This document shows positions 1 to 11,846 of a stretch of DNA of 64,000 nt, in pieces (position 1 is the first letter of the stretch; every line of letters starts with the position of its first letter). The stretch spans positions 69,615,635-69,679,634 of the forward strand of contig CM036619.1 in the NCBI GenBank assembly GCA_020746105.1. The letters run 5' to 3'. The DNA is from Trogon surrucura. Taxonomy: Eukaryota; Chordata; Aves; Trogoniformes; Trogonidae. The position numbers were made by a program, and so were the translations under genes. The notes beneath the pieces are model-generated. The model searched no databases. It worked only from the letters and a program-made list of their open reading frames with translations, and had not been told where the DNA came from.

Positions 1-3000
1 CCAAAATGGTATTTTTGTTTAAAAATTAACCTACTCAGAAGAAAACACAAAAAAAAGACGAAAACATTTAGAGTAAACCAGAGCCACTGAAAAGGAAACA
101 AAGCACTTATTTTTTATGTGAATTGTACTAAAAAAAACACCGCAGTGTGATCATAGTGCGTAACAGTGCAAGTATGACAAAAGTCACTTAAAAGTCTACA
201 TCATTAGAAGATTTGTTAATAAATTCACAAGTGAAACCATGTATATATTAACTTGCTTTTTAATCCTAAGTACCTTTGAGTGTTTAAGGCACTACACATA
301 CACTGTACATACATGGATTAAGAAATTTATATATATAAATTATGTGAAGTGTAAACTAAATGTTTAAGTAATAGTTATTTGGAAATTATATTTAGCACCA
401 GGTAATCACTTTTTTTCCTGCTAAAATCTTGTGACAACACAAGTTCCCAATGAAGCACTTGTTCCAATTTTTAGTGATAACCAAAGTTAATTCATATCTG
501 TTTTGGCTTCCATCGTGCAGATGCACACAATACCATTACTAGCACTTCTGTTTAGAAAAATGAATCAATTTAAGAACAGATGTCTGACTAGTCCTTTCTC
601 TACCTGATAGTCACCACCTGGTTGCAACACATCAGCATTTCTCAGGCATTTAATTTTGAAAACGACAAAATAATTAAAAAAAAATTAGACCAATACTTCC
701 TCCAGCAAATACTTGCATTTCCCACCTAAGAAAATCAACAGGATGCTACTAAACACATTAATATTAACAGCTTAATTCATTAATAATTTACAGCGTAAAG
801 ATACATATATATAAACGATGTCCCAGGAACAGCACAATAAGAGGTGAAGTGCACAACATTACTGGATTGCCAAGTTGCACTGAAATCATAGAAAACTGTG
901 ATGTAGACATCCAGTTCTTTCCATGTCAATACACACTGAATATATTCAGAGAAAATACTAGCACAAGAAACATTACACTGAGGTACTTCCTTCTGATTTT
1001 CATTTAGCTTTGGAGCTAAAGCTACAGACCTTTAAGATTCTGAAAAAAATCTCCTAAAACATTAGAAGAGAGTGTTCTAGGACTAAAAAAGATAGCACTG
1101 GAAATCAAAACAGATGTTCTTGCAAGACTGCAAAGCCAGTGTTGTAGATTTAAGTGATCCGGATAAGTTGCAAGCTGAAACTTTCAGAGATTTGCCAGCA
1201 AAACTTAGCAGTAAAAATCTGGTTAATATTAAAAGCAGAGATGCTTTTTCAACATAATCCTAAATGGATTTGTTGTATCTCATTTTCTTAAGCAGCTTCA
1301 GTGAAGAAGTGGAATGTAAAAAAAGCAGCATGTCTTTACTGCCTTCACTAAGAAAAAGATGTGGAAAATAAACCCCAAATCTGTAGGACTAAATCAAGTC
1401 CTAGAATGCTTGTATTTACACTCAATTATAAGTAGCAACAGAATATTGACTATGGTGAAACCAAATAAGAATATGAAATCTAAATAGACCTAACTTTTTT
1501 AACTCAGGCCCATCCGCTGGTCAAAGCTGAAACAAAGATCTCACGTTAACTTTTAAGGAAGTTTGGGTGCAGCTGTGCATCAGGAGTTATTCCTGAGGAC
1601 TTTGTTCTCCTAAGCCACCACATAACAGTCTGTACAAAAGAGAAATTATATTTTGCTTTCAATGTACATAATATATACTTAGTAGCTTACCCTTTAACAA
1701 ACAAGTTTAACTGAGTCAAAAAAAAATGGTTGATTCTTCACCAATCAGCTCTAGTATCCCCACTGTACAAAGGAAGAAGAGGGGAAGAAAGCAGAGGCAG
1801 TTTTAACCTATGGTATAATGTTAAGCAACATCATTGGCTAAAGAAATCTTTTATCAATGCAAAATTCTGGAAGGAAAAAATATCACAGAAACGATGTTAT
1901 TGGCACATTGATAAATGACAAGCCTACTTAACTGGGATGACTGCCAAGGGACAGATCCAGTTTCAAGCAGGGTTTCAGTTCCCTTTAACAGCACCAGCAG
2001 ATAAAGTGGCAAGCCGTTTATTTTGTGGTGCTTGCAGATCTCCCCATATGCGGAACGGTAGGATAAATGTCCTTTAGTCGTGCCATTATTGATCATTCTG
2101 GCATTAATCTCAACAAGCCAAAGTCATCTTAATATAGATTTTCTACACATCGCAGTAGACTTTATATTTTAAATTATTTACCTGGATGCTGTTTAAAATA
2201 ATTTCAAAAATCTCAATGTAGTGGAAATTAGTAACAAAGACATTCATTAAATATGGATAGGCACATTTCAAATGTGCCTATATCAAAGCAAAGAGAACAA
2301 TACCAGGCACTTTTATTGATACTGCAGTGCTTTTTCCCCACATTAGCACTAACTCACAAGCACAGGGCTCTTTCATCTGAGCTTCCCACTAGAGCCCTGA
2401 ACCCAGGACCATGTTGTAAAACTGACTAGCTTCAACGACTCAGATGAAACCTTACAAAAAGTGGTTCCCTGCCTAGTTATTTTTCTATTTAGCAAGATTA
2501 TTGATCCAGCTCCTCTCTAAACTATGCCACTTCCCATCTGGAACAGCTTAGAGAAGGAAGAATGCATATTTAAGACCAGTTGTCTTTATAAGAAATTTAT
2601 GATGTTAGTGGAAAACAGGAAGAGACTGCATTCACAGTCAAAATCTCTTTAAAGCTACCTTTTCACACTAAATTATCAAAAAGTAACCAGTTCAACAGAA
2701 TTTGCTGAATCAAATTCTCCTTTCATTTTGAGTTGGTTTGCTGTTTGTTATTCTCTCTTTCATTTTATCTTCTCTTTCCTTCTTTGTTTTTTTTTTTTTT
2801 TGTTTCCTTTGGTCACTTAATGAACAGTTCTTTACACAACAAATGGATCCCCCAGCTTCCCCTCCCAGGTGAATACTGTAACCACCAGGCTGTAAAATTT
2901 CTCTCTCTCAAACTGCTCTACACACAGTGGTGCAGTCTTAATAGGGAGAAAAGCGATTCCAGCTCAGCTCCTCAGCAGGCAGTATTGTAGGGTATACTGA

Positions 3001-3145
3001 TTTGAGGGCTTTCAGGCAGGCGGAGTTGGCTCAGCTTTCTCAGTAATGCCAAGAAAATTGAATTTTGCCTTCTGAATGCTACCACGGGAGAAGGACAATC
3101 TTGCCATGGGTAAGGAAAGTGCAGGGCAGAGGGGAGGTGCCAGGA
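1..3145. other. AT-rich unique DNA, no supported gene
   Basis: There is no open frame with recognisable protein similarity. The stretch is rich in A/T runs and has an 18-bp AT palindrome (324-341) and a pyrimidine-rich tract with T15 (2787-2801). The first 1.5 kb has the texture of a long 3' untranslated region read on the minus strand, but I see no coding end or convincing polyadenylation context, so this is only a possibility. Confidence 0.5.
2257..2281. repeat. perfect 12-bp inverted repeat with 1-base centre
   Basis: ATAGGCACATTT (2257-2268) is followed by a single C and then its exact reverse complement AAATGTGCCTAT (2270-2281). It could extrude as a tiny cruciform or bind a dimeric factor. 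No transposon ends are seen around it. Confidence 0.8.
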
Positions 3146-3194
3146 TGTGACCTTTAACGGTCCCTTCCCTCCCAAAACATTCTATGATTCTGTA
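3146..3194 (+). mobile_element. CR1 LINE 3' end, short fragment
   Basis: It carries the characteristic avian CR1 3' terminus: a degenerate GTGACCTTTAA..GGTCCCTTCC segment followed by the ATTCTATGATTCTGT tail. Orientation is plus because the ATTCTATGATTCT repeat lies at the right end. Only the last ~50 bases remain, which is typical of the extreme 5' truncation of CR1. Confidence 0.75.
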
Positions 3195-5730
3195 ACTGAG
3201 GAGCTTCTCTCCTGACTGCTCTGATGAGAGATATAGCAGCACTGACTGGGTATGGATCTCCCCCAGAAGCAGTGGCTGCCCCACACATATTCACGTTGCA
3301 GCAGCAACAGCAGCCAACCCAGTTACAGTCAGGTTGCTCCTCTAGACAACTGCTTGCTTTTTCTGTTTCTAGAGACAGCCCCATTAGCAGTGAAGGCCTT
3401 CCAGTCCGACCTTCTGATGACTTGAGCATGTTCAGAAACTGCTTTGCTAGCTATGTATTTCTCCAGTCAAATTGCCAAATAAGCTGCCCCTGTGTTTTCA
3501 GAAGATTCACATCCCAGCAGTCACTATCCAGTATAGTCTCCAAAGATTTCATGGACTCAGGTTTTTTAAGGATTTAGATTTTGATGAAACATCTACCTTC
3601 TTGATTCCTGATGGTCTGAACTGCTCCAAATGATCAAGCCTGGGACAATCTGGGACAAGAAAAAGAAGCCAAGATGCCTGGGAGTCAACATGCATCAGAT
3701 GAGCCACAGTTAACAGTCTCAGGTTTGGATCCACGGGTTGCATTCCAAGTCTCTTGTTAGGTGCATTAAGTCCACGTGTGGACAGCACAAAATTTTATGG
3801 AAATCTCATCACCTGCAGTATTCACATTAAACAGAAGACCAATAGCTACTTTCATGTACAAGTGTAATATGTACACTTTCTATAGCAGGAGCAGCATGTC
3901 ACAAGATGCCCATAGAATAAGGTACATTTCTGTATAAGCATTCTCTGATATATCTTTTTGACCACACAGCCTGCTCACCAAACATGCATGCGCAACAAAG
4001 CATAACTTAGATTAAGATAATGGTGAAACTGAGGGCAAACAACTGGAACCATATAATCTCCAAAACCGGAATATAATCTACCTTAATTTACATGCAGATT
4101 ACATGGGCAATGTAAAAGCTATAAAAAAAACCCAAACAAATCCTGCTCTTGTCTGCTCCCTGCTTACATAAGACTAATACTTCACAAAACTATTTCCAAA
4201 GTCAAATTTTGAGAAAAGGTTGATGCATTTTCTGCCTAGGTTTACATTCAAGAAAATGCACATCATCCTGCACTGAAAGAGACAGGAATGCCAAGATTTC
4301 TAATCAAGCTATAAGGTGAGCAGATTTGGTGCTCAGCTTGCTTTTATTAACAGTCAAGATTTTGCTATTTGGCACAGTTTATTTTTAAACAGCTACAAAA
4401 ATACAAAGCTAACAGCCGATTATCCAATTTTCTGTATATTTTGTTCCATCAAATGCATTTAATCAGAACTACGGAAATGTTTCAGACCTGTTAAGATGTA
4501 GGATACAAAATAAAGTTTTCTTAGATAAAAATAGGGTTTCTTATGATATGTCCAGTCTTTGAAAGTTATATGAACTACTGCAAGTATTTTCAAAACACAG
4601 TGATAACCAGGCATCGAAAAGTAATCCCTACTAAAAAAAATAATGCTGTAGTTCCTGGCTAGACCTTGAAACAGTCTCCAGCTAGGACATGACTCTGTAA
4701 CCTTCAGATTTCAGGAAAGAATATCCATGTAATTCAAATGCAACCGAGCTTGGGGAGTCAAGAAATTGCAGGAGAGAAAAAACATCAGGCTAAAAGCAGT
4801 AAATCAAGAGCTGACCCCAGGGAGGAAGGAGTAAACCAGAGGGGGACTGGAAAATGGGGCTCAAATTCCTACACTGGGACAGAGATGTGTGCAGAGGAAA
4901 GCAAAGTAGCACAGCAGGAGAGCAGAGATGGGCATCCAGCAGAGCAGGTAACCTCTGTGAGCCTTGATTCTACCAGACTGCAGAATCATGACCAACAAGG
5001 ACTGCCTCATTTCTTTATTTAAACTCGTATGCCCTATGTATCAGACTTTTTGGAAATTCTAGAAAAACACTTTTTCTCTTATAAACTGAACATTCATGGC
5101 TGGTCACTAAAGACGTGTTTCCAAAAAGCCTATACTGCTCAAACCTAATGGACATTCTACTTTCATGCAGAGGGGACTGTATCATCAGCATTCACAAAAA
5201 CATTTTACAGTAGGACGGTTCTGGATTTCAGTTGTCAAATTCTGCCATTTGCTATCCTTCCTGTCTTATTTTCTGTGAAGAAAGATGAGTTCAAAGTGTC
5301 TCAACTACATATGTTTAAGTAAGGACTTTGGTCAGAACAGTTACTGAATTCTCACACTGAGTATTTTCATGTCTATGTAAGGTCAAAAAAGCAATTTGTG
5401 GTTGAATATGGCAAATATTCTAGGAAGAGGTCTTGTTCTGACTCACAGAATTTCACATATGGGGATTTTGTAGGTTAAAATTGTACTTCAAGATGCGAAT
5501 CATATAAATTCCACCTGAACTGAGATGAAGACTCAGTGAATCTCTGACAAATGTCTGTCTCCAGCACTGTGTCCAGGGGTACCTAGAATCAACTCGTATC
5601 TCCACTTTGGATAACAGTTTCCTAAGCATCGAGTCATGCAAATGCACCACCCTTCTCTAAGCTTACACACATTTTGATCTGCGATGGGACTGAGAGATGG
5701 TCAAAGATGCATATAATGGTTCCATCATGC
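3195..5730. other. unique DNA, no supported gene
   Basis: There is a short GCA/CAG-rich stretch at 3295-3318 (about 24 bases, imperfect) and otherwise unremarkable sequence. Open frames at 3224-3577 and 4738-5022 (+) have no recognisable domain and no splice or promoter context, and I regard them as chance. Confidence 0.5.
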
Positions 5731-5909
5731 TGAGGTGGGTTGACCCTGGCTGGACACCAGTGGTCACCAAAGTCACTCTGTCACGCCCCCTCTTCAGTTG
5801 GTCAGGGGAGAGGAAATATAATGAAAGCCTTTTGGATGGAGATAAGTGCAGGGAGAGATCACTCAACAATTACCGTCAAAACAGACTCAACTTGTGGAAA
5901 TTAGTTTAA

Positions 5910-5915
5910 TTTATT
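5910..5915 (-). terminator. LTR polyadenylation signal
   Basis: TTTATT on the plus strand is AATAAA on the minus strand, about 740 bases downstream of the TATTTAAG motif and inside the LTR. This is the expected place for the R/U5 processing signal of the minus-oriented element. Confidence 0.55.
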
Positions 5916-6220
5916 ACCAATCAAATCAGAGAAGGGTAATGAGAAAAAAATCCTAAAACCACCTTCATCCAGCCCCTCCCTTATTCCTCAGCTTAACTTT
6001 AGTCCCAATTTTCTCTACTTCCTCCCTCACAGTGGCACAGGGGTCTTGGGAATGGAGATTGCAGTCAGTTCATCACATGTCTCTGCCTCTCCTTCCTGCA
6101 CACTCTTCCTCCACACTCTCCTCCATCTAGAGCATGGGGTCCGTCCATCTGTCCGTCTCCCCACCCCCAGAGATAGTCTTCCAATCACAGTCCTTCCTAA
6201 AGGTAACAGTTCGCACATTG

Positions 6221-6505
6221 CTCCAGCCTGGGTCCTTTCCACGGGTTGAAGCCCTTCAGGAACAGACTGCTCCAGCCTGGGTCCCCCATGGGATCAAAAG
6301 TCCTGCCAGCAAATCTGCTCCAGTGTGGGTTCCTCTCTCCATGAGAGAGTCCTGCCAGCAGCCTGCTCCAGCATGAGCTTCCCATGGGGTCACAGCCTCC
6401 TTCAGGCACATCCACCTCTTCCAGTGTGGGGTCCTCCACAGGCTGTAGGTGGATATCTACTCCATTGTTAAATCAACACGGGCTGCAGGGGACAGTCTGC
6501 CTCAC
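6221..6505 (-). repeat. tandem ~45-bp units inside the LTR
   Basis: Unit starts with CTCCAG-type sequence are visible at 6221, 6270, 6318, 6366, about 6417 and 6460, giving periods of 43-51 bases. Each unit contains CTCCAGxxTGGGTCC, then a CCATGGG-like block, then CCTGCCAGCA or CCTTCAGGxA. On the minus strand the array stays open from 6439 to 6197, reading as degenerate peptide repeats with a recurring Leu-Glu/Trp-Ser pattern. The repeats look internal to the LTR family rather than newly formed. Confidence 0.75.
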
Positions 6506-6649
6506 CCTGGTCTTCACCAGGGACTGCACAGGAATCTCTGCTCTGGCACCTGGAGCACCTCCTCCCCCTCTTTCTTCACTGATCTTGGTGTCTGCAGTTT
6601 CTCTCACTTCTCTCTCCCAACTGCAGTTGCCCAGCAGTTTTTACCCCTT

Positions 6650-6657
6650 CTTAAATA
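6650..6657 (-). promoter_or_regulatory. LTR TATA-like element
   Basis: CTTAAATA on plus is TATTTAAG on minus. It sits ~175 bases inside the U3 end, and the AATAAA lies downstream in the same orientation. A CCAATCA-type motif (complement of TGATTGG, 6687-6693) lies about 30 bases upstream of it. Whether the promoter is still active cannot be judged from sequence. Confidence 0.5.
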
Positions 6658-6831
6658 CATTATCATGCAGGAGCTATCACTGTCACTGATTGGTTCAGCC
6701 TTGGCCAGCAGCAGGTTTGTCTTGGAGCTGGCTGGCAATGGCTCTGTCAGACAAGGGGGACGCTGCTGGTATCTTCTCACAGAAGCCACATCTGTAGCCC
6801 CCTGTTACCAGAACCTGACCACACAAACCCA

Positions 6832-8039
6832 GTTCAGCCAGCGTCTCTCAAGACTACCAAAGACCTCCGGTATCTTCAGGTAAATTAAAAAGAAGATTTA
6901 TAAATCATTGCGTTTGTAAAGAAAATGTTGATAAAATTAATTTAAGGAGTTACATCTCCTTTGACAATATCTGCATTTAGCCATTTAATTCAATCTGCTT
7001 TTTCATAATGCATCCCAAAATGGTAAGAAAAGTGGGAAGAGTGCTTCAGTGACCACTGCTGTAGTCATTGTTTGCCCTTGGCAAGATCCTGTTCATTACC
7101 CAATATAAAAATTTCGCTATAGAAGTTATTATTAAATAAAGTTACTAAGACCTTTATGAACCTCATAGCAGTGAACCTGAATTATATATGTAATTAGTCA
7201 TTAAAATCAATTAAATATATTTTCTCCAAAGGTACATTAGTGTTTTACCCTTTCTATCAGCTTTCTGACATAGTATATATATGAGTGCAGAAGTCAGTGA
7301 AACTATACCTCATTAGGTCTACTAGCTTTACCCCCAGTAAAATTTAAGAGAACAATGTAGGATGGCCAGATTGATGGTATTTACAAAGTCCTGTCCTATG
7401 CTGTCACGGACAATCTCATAGGATCAAGGACACGGCTTGAAGAAAGAATATGTTTCTTTGCACCATGCATCTATCAAATCGATACGTATCAATTTATCTT
7501 TTTGCTATCACAATAAATTAAGTAACAAAAGCAAATTTCAGCTGGCAAGCAAAACAGTCAGAAGACTGGCACTAAACTGTATTTGGTTACAATCTAACTC
7601 CCCCTCACTCCTCAAATGTAAAACTTTCTTATAAAAAAAAATGTTTCTTGACTATGGAAATGTATCTGCATTCTACTCTCTCCTAGCCCATTAAGGTGAC
7701 TGATAGACTTTAGATTACAGTGACTTGAAAAAAAAGTTACTTTTATAGTATAAAAAAAAGAAGACATTCAGAGCAAAGAGGAAAAAAACACCTTTTCAGT
7801 AAAAACAGAATGCAACAGAAGCTTTGGAACAAGTGCTTGCCAATAGAAGGATTTCATGCTTTTGTTAATTAAAGGAACAAAGAAAAAAAGTGCAGTAGGC
7901 TGTATCCTACATAACAGCTTCTACTAATAAAAAGTAATAGACAATTTCCTGCATTCAATTCTTTTGAATACTATTATACAAGGTAATAGAGTTTTGGAAA
8001 TGGAAGTCCTAGCAGCCTGTCAGAAAGAGCTTTCTTCCA
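6832..8039. other. AT-rich unique DNA, nothing recognised
   Basis: It contains short A runs and TATATA stretches (around 7272-7282). No repeat family, RNA gene or coding exon was recognised. Confidence 0.5.
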
Positions 8040-8545
8040 CTTTTTTTTATTAAATGACTAAGTGCAGCAGTCTGTGTCCTATCTCTCCCTCTTGCATCTA
8101 TTGGATTGTATTATTTTACATTTTGATTGAAATGATGTCACCAGCAGATAAAAGCCTGGCCCAGGCATTGTAATTGAATCAGCCCGAGTTGTTTATTCTA
8201 GTGATCTACAGCGATGCTTTCCTTGTCCTAACACAGAATACATAAAAGATCCCCTCTTGTTTAACATGCTACTGATTAGATCTATTTTTTTACAAGAAGA
8301 AGGAATCAAATTGGGGGGTCGAGAGAGTGAGAACTGGAGTTTGGGGGCGAAATTGGAAAACACAGATGAGATGAAATACCATCTGCAAAACTTTCCATGT
8401 GTGACTGAAAGTTTAAATAAATAAATTTCACATGGCGTCAGTACCAGATGCAAACAGATTTGACTGACAACATTTAAATGACAGTTAATGGGAGCTTGTG
8501 CAATTTTGGGAAGGTTTTTCATGCTCATTTCCTAAATCAGAGGCT
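8040..8545. promoter_or_regulatory. putative conserved noncoding element
   Basis: About 500 bases stand out from the AT-rich flanks: even composition, no interspersed repeat, few homopolymers, and a mix of homeobox-type (TGTAATTGAATC), CRE-like (TGGCGTCA) and GATAAA motifs. A 111-codon minus-strand frame overlaps it but shows no domain. The regulatory call is inferred from texture only; alignment to other vertebrates would settle it. Confidence 0.4.
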
Positions 8546-11163
8546 TATTCAAGTTTTTATTTCAAAAAAATTGCTTATCTTGAAAGCAGAAATATTTCAG
8601 ATTGCTATTTTTTGACTGCTATTAGACATACAGTCAGATGAATAATTCAATTATTGCTATTGTCATTGACATGTTCCATTTTCAGTTAAAACATTTTACA
8701 TTTAATAGACTAAAACAATGTTCGAATTGAATATATTAAGGATATCCTGTAATTGGTATCACTGAGAATTACCTTTTACAAAATATATAACAGACAAAGG
8801 CAAAAAAGAGTTTTAAGAGCCTTTCATTTGGCAAATTCTGAAAAAAAATTTACTTTCTTCAGTAATTATTTTAAGATAATGTCTGTCTTTCATGCTAAGT
8901 GCTATTTCTTTTTAATTTTTTTTTCTGTTATCTCCCCCACTAGAAGCATCATGTCATGAGAAATATGCACTGCTTTATGTGATGTGTACACCTTAACACA
9001 AAACTTCTTCAATAGCATTTTTGGTGGTGGTGGTTTTGGTGGTTTTTTTTTTACTTCTGGGTCTTTCTTCAAAATAAAAGACAATCGCACGAGGTTTAAT
9101 AGTAGTGACAAAAATAAGCCAAGCCCATCAGGCAATTTGCTGAAATGCTTATACTTAAAGCCCATGCTTTGCACTGATTGCCTCAAATGTGGATCTGGGA
9201 GCTTATTTAATTTGTTACTTGGGATTTGTATGAGGAAGAAACAAAGATGTTATATGAGTAAATATTTTTTAATGTATAAATAAATTCTTTAAGCACAAAT
9301 AAAAAATTTATGAACAACTACAATTAATAAAATGTTGTCATGGAAATGCCTACTAAATAAAATAATGAAAAACTTAATTTGGGGATTTTTTTAAAATACA
9401 ATTCTTTTAAAATGTATGCAGTAACTGTGACAAGACTTTTCCACCAAAGCTAGCTAAAAGGTTTATTTAAATAGAAAAGTATCTACCAGTCTATATATAT
9501 ATACCTTAATTTTGCTGTTATTTCCTGACTATTTGTTACAAAGTGTAAATTAAAAATACATTCCCCATACCATTTACACTATTTAGCACTCCTAATAGCT
9601 GCATTACAAAATTCATTCATAATAATTGCTGATACCTAACAAACAGACCTTTGAGACCTTCAGATTTTCATAATTCATCTATTGTCCTGAAGGTATCATT
9701 ATTTGAAAGCATTTGTAAAACATACTTTTGAATATTTCTAGTCAGTGATGAACTCAGAGCCGGGAAGATACGGAGTGCACTATCTACATTTGCAAATGTG
9801 TTTGGAGTGTATTTTAATGAATGTACTTTGGCTGAAGTTAACCCTTCAGTATGCATTTATTAGATCAAGTTGGGCAACACACTTTTCAGCTATCTTGCTT
9901 TTCAACACTGCTATCCACTTTTAAAGTAATTATTGCATTAAAAAAAAGAAACTGAAATAAAGAACAAATTAATTCAGATCTGTGGTTAAGAATTATAAAA
10001 CAGATTAATTGCTTTATTTATGCACAAATACCGTGTATCACAGCTGGCCTCGTAACAAAGCATTCTGAGGCCACGTAGGTAGACCCAGGCTCACCAACAC
10101 ACCGGCACATGTTCTGACCCCAGAGCTGCTTAAATATAATTTGCATCACAGAGGTTACATGTTTGATCTCTGGGGAGAACAAAACAACACAAAACAAAAC
10201 AAAGTGGAAAAAAAAAAAGAGTAGGTAATGTTGATTTAGCCTCCCTTCAATATTCTCCAGCAGCTGCCTCAGGGAATAGCACTCAGAGGAACATCCCAAT
10301 GTGTCATGCTTTTTCTCACCATCCCATTACTTTCTTGTTAAAGCATAAGTGGTTGGGACAGGCAAACTGATTTCAACAAAGGAAAACCATTGTGAACATG
10401 AGCTCCAGTATCCAATCCACCTAAATCTGAACAGAGGTCTAACTCAAAGATGCAGAATTAACTTTTAATGGCCATTTTCACGATTTCTGGAGTTTCCACT
10501 GTGAATTCCTGTGATGCTTAGATGTCTGGCGTACATCATAATATCACCATCAATGGGATTCCCTATTTTAATGGGAGTCAGTTTAGACAGTGCTAGCAGA
10601 AAGGTCTGAAGAAAAGTAAATAAAAGCCTATATTTCCATTCATTGTTTGTCATCAGTCTCTTACAAGACTCTTCTCCTGTGACATTGACAACCACAAGCA
10701 GATTTGATTACCAGTTTTGAACTTTTGCAAGCTTATCAAAACCAAACTAAACTCTTAAACCGATTTGAGCTTGCAAAAAGAAATCTAAAGTAGCAAAACT
10801 TTATGCCAACAAGTGAAAATAGTGACCAGAAAACAGGCAGATGGAAATGAGCAACGACAGCCAAACAGTAGTGTCTGCGTCAAAAATGCAGCAAAACCAA
10901 GTCGTTAAATATAAGATAGATGATGCACAGGTGTTTGCCTGGTTTCAATAATTGACATTTTAAAATACACACAAATGCCAATACTGGTGATTTTTAAGCT
11001 GGAAAAGGCACAGTGGACCCTACAGAGCCTTCCTACAGAGCTCCGAGCATGTGAAAGTCATCTGCATAATCAACAAGAAGATCACATAAGAGAGGAACCG
11101 GTTGAGTTTTATGGGTGGGCATGACAAAACTCAAGTTCAGAAATGTAAGGGTTTCAGGTTAAG
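8546..11163. other. AT-rich unique DNA, no supported gene
   Basis: It holds a GGT-rich run at 9021-9052 followed by T10, and an AACAAAAC-type simple repeat at 10180-10204. The open frame at 10465-10695 (-) has no recognised similarity. Parts of 10920-11100 look even in composition, but I cannot call a feature. Confidence 0.45.
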
Positions 11164-11183
11164 CAGTGTGCTTTTAAACACTG

Positions 11184-11215
<32 letters not shown>
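11164..11215 (+). repeat. 6-bp hairpin directly followed by A32
   Basis: CAGTGT (11164-11169) pairs with ACACTG (11178-11183) around an 8-base loop. The next 32 bases (11184-11215) are all A. Long pure A tracts are often 3' tails of retroposed RNAs, but no source gene was recognised upstream and CR1 itself does not use poly(A) tails. It may also be simple A-tract expansion. Confidence 0.7.
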
Positions 11216-11218
<3 letters not shown>

Positions 11219-11221
11219 TTA

Positions 11222-11253
11222 ATTTCTTAATAAACTGGTCATTTCTTAATAAA
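11222..11253 (+). repeat. 13-bp direct repeat carrying two AATAAA motifs
   Basis: ATTTCTTAATAAA occurs at 11222-11234 and again at 11241-11253, with 6 bases between. Each copy ends in the polyadenylation hexamer AATAAA. They lie downstream of the A32 tract, so they are not its processing signal. Confidence 0.8.
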
Positions 11254-11820
11254 TTAACTCATTCAGGAACCTGAAATGAGCATGCAGCATATTGGTAGAC
11301 CCATCACTAATATTGCAGGTCTTTCTTCTGAATCACAGAATGAGACCTGAATAGAAAAAATAAACAGAGACGCAAGATGCTGTAATGTCAAGTATATCTT
11401 GTCTCTAACCAAGGTATGGAATAGAGAAGGCAACCGGATTTTGATGATAAGGAATGTTGGTTTCCTTGATCAGTTGTCTTGTTTTGGATATAAACAGTAT
11501 CTCACAATCTAAATCCAACTCTTTCTGAATCAACTCAAATAAGAGACCAGATTTTCAGAAATGCTGGGCTTCGGCAGACTCCTCTGAAGTCAATTATTTA
11601 GAAAGCTAATTGAGGAATCCAATATACCAACCCGCTTTTGAAAATTCTGATCCAGACAATTTAAATAACTGCCAAGACAGCCATGTATATATAGGTCCTC
11701 CTGCTTTTTCTCAGAACTGATACTTCAGATGTGTTTTGTCTTTTCTTTTAAAAATAACTAGTCCTAACAGCTACGCAGTTCCTTCCCAAAATCAAATCAA
11801 AACCAGATAATCATGCTACA

Positions 11821-11846
11821 TTCTTACCATTAAGGAATGGTAAGAA
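11821..11846. repeat. perfect 11-bp stem hairpin, 4-nt loop
   Basis: TTCTTACCATT (11821-11831) and AATGGTAAGAA (11836-11846) are exact reverse complements around AAGG. One or two such stems are expected by chance in a window this size. Confidence 0.8.

Larger units (their letters stand above)
5731..6831 (-). mobile_element. solo LTR of an avian endogenous retrovirus
   Basis: About 1.1 kb begins TGAGGTGGGTTGACCCTGGC and ends at or near ACACAAACCCA, so it has the TG...CA termini of an LTR. It matches, from memory, a large LTR family common in bird genomes. Read on the minus strand it has a TATA-like TATTTAAG (complement of 6650-6657) and a downstream AATAAA (complement of 5910-5915). That gives U3 about 6831-6625, an unusually long R of about 700 bases, and U5 about 5890-5731. 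The R region contains a ~45-bp tandem unit. No gag, pol or env sequence flanks it, so it is probably a recombined solo LTR. A clean target-site duplication was not found, so the exact ends are uncertain. Class (ERVL or ERVK-like) is not settled. Confidence 0.8.

Noticed and set aside
3295-3318. CAG trinucleotide repeat
   Set aside because: Only a few interrupted units, too short to be called an expandable repeat.
6197-6439. 80-codon minus-strand protein within the LTR
   Set aside because: It is the in-frame reading of the LTR's own tandem units. It was kept as a property of the LTR and not called a gene.
9000-9060. Glycine/phenylalanine-rich peptide encoded by GGT repeats
   Set aside because: It arises from a simple GGT/T repeat; low-complexity translation with no gene context.
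10465-10695. 76-codon minus-strand frame with protein-like composition
   Set aside because: No family recognised, no splice signals I trust, and length compatible with chance.
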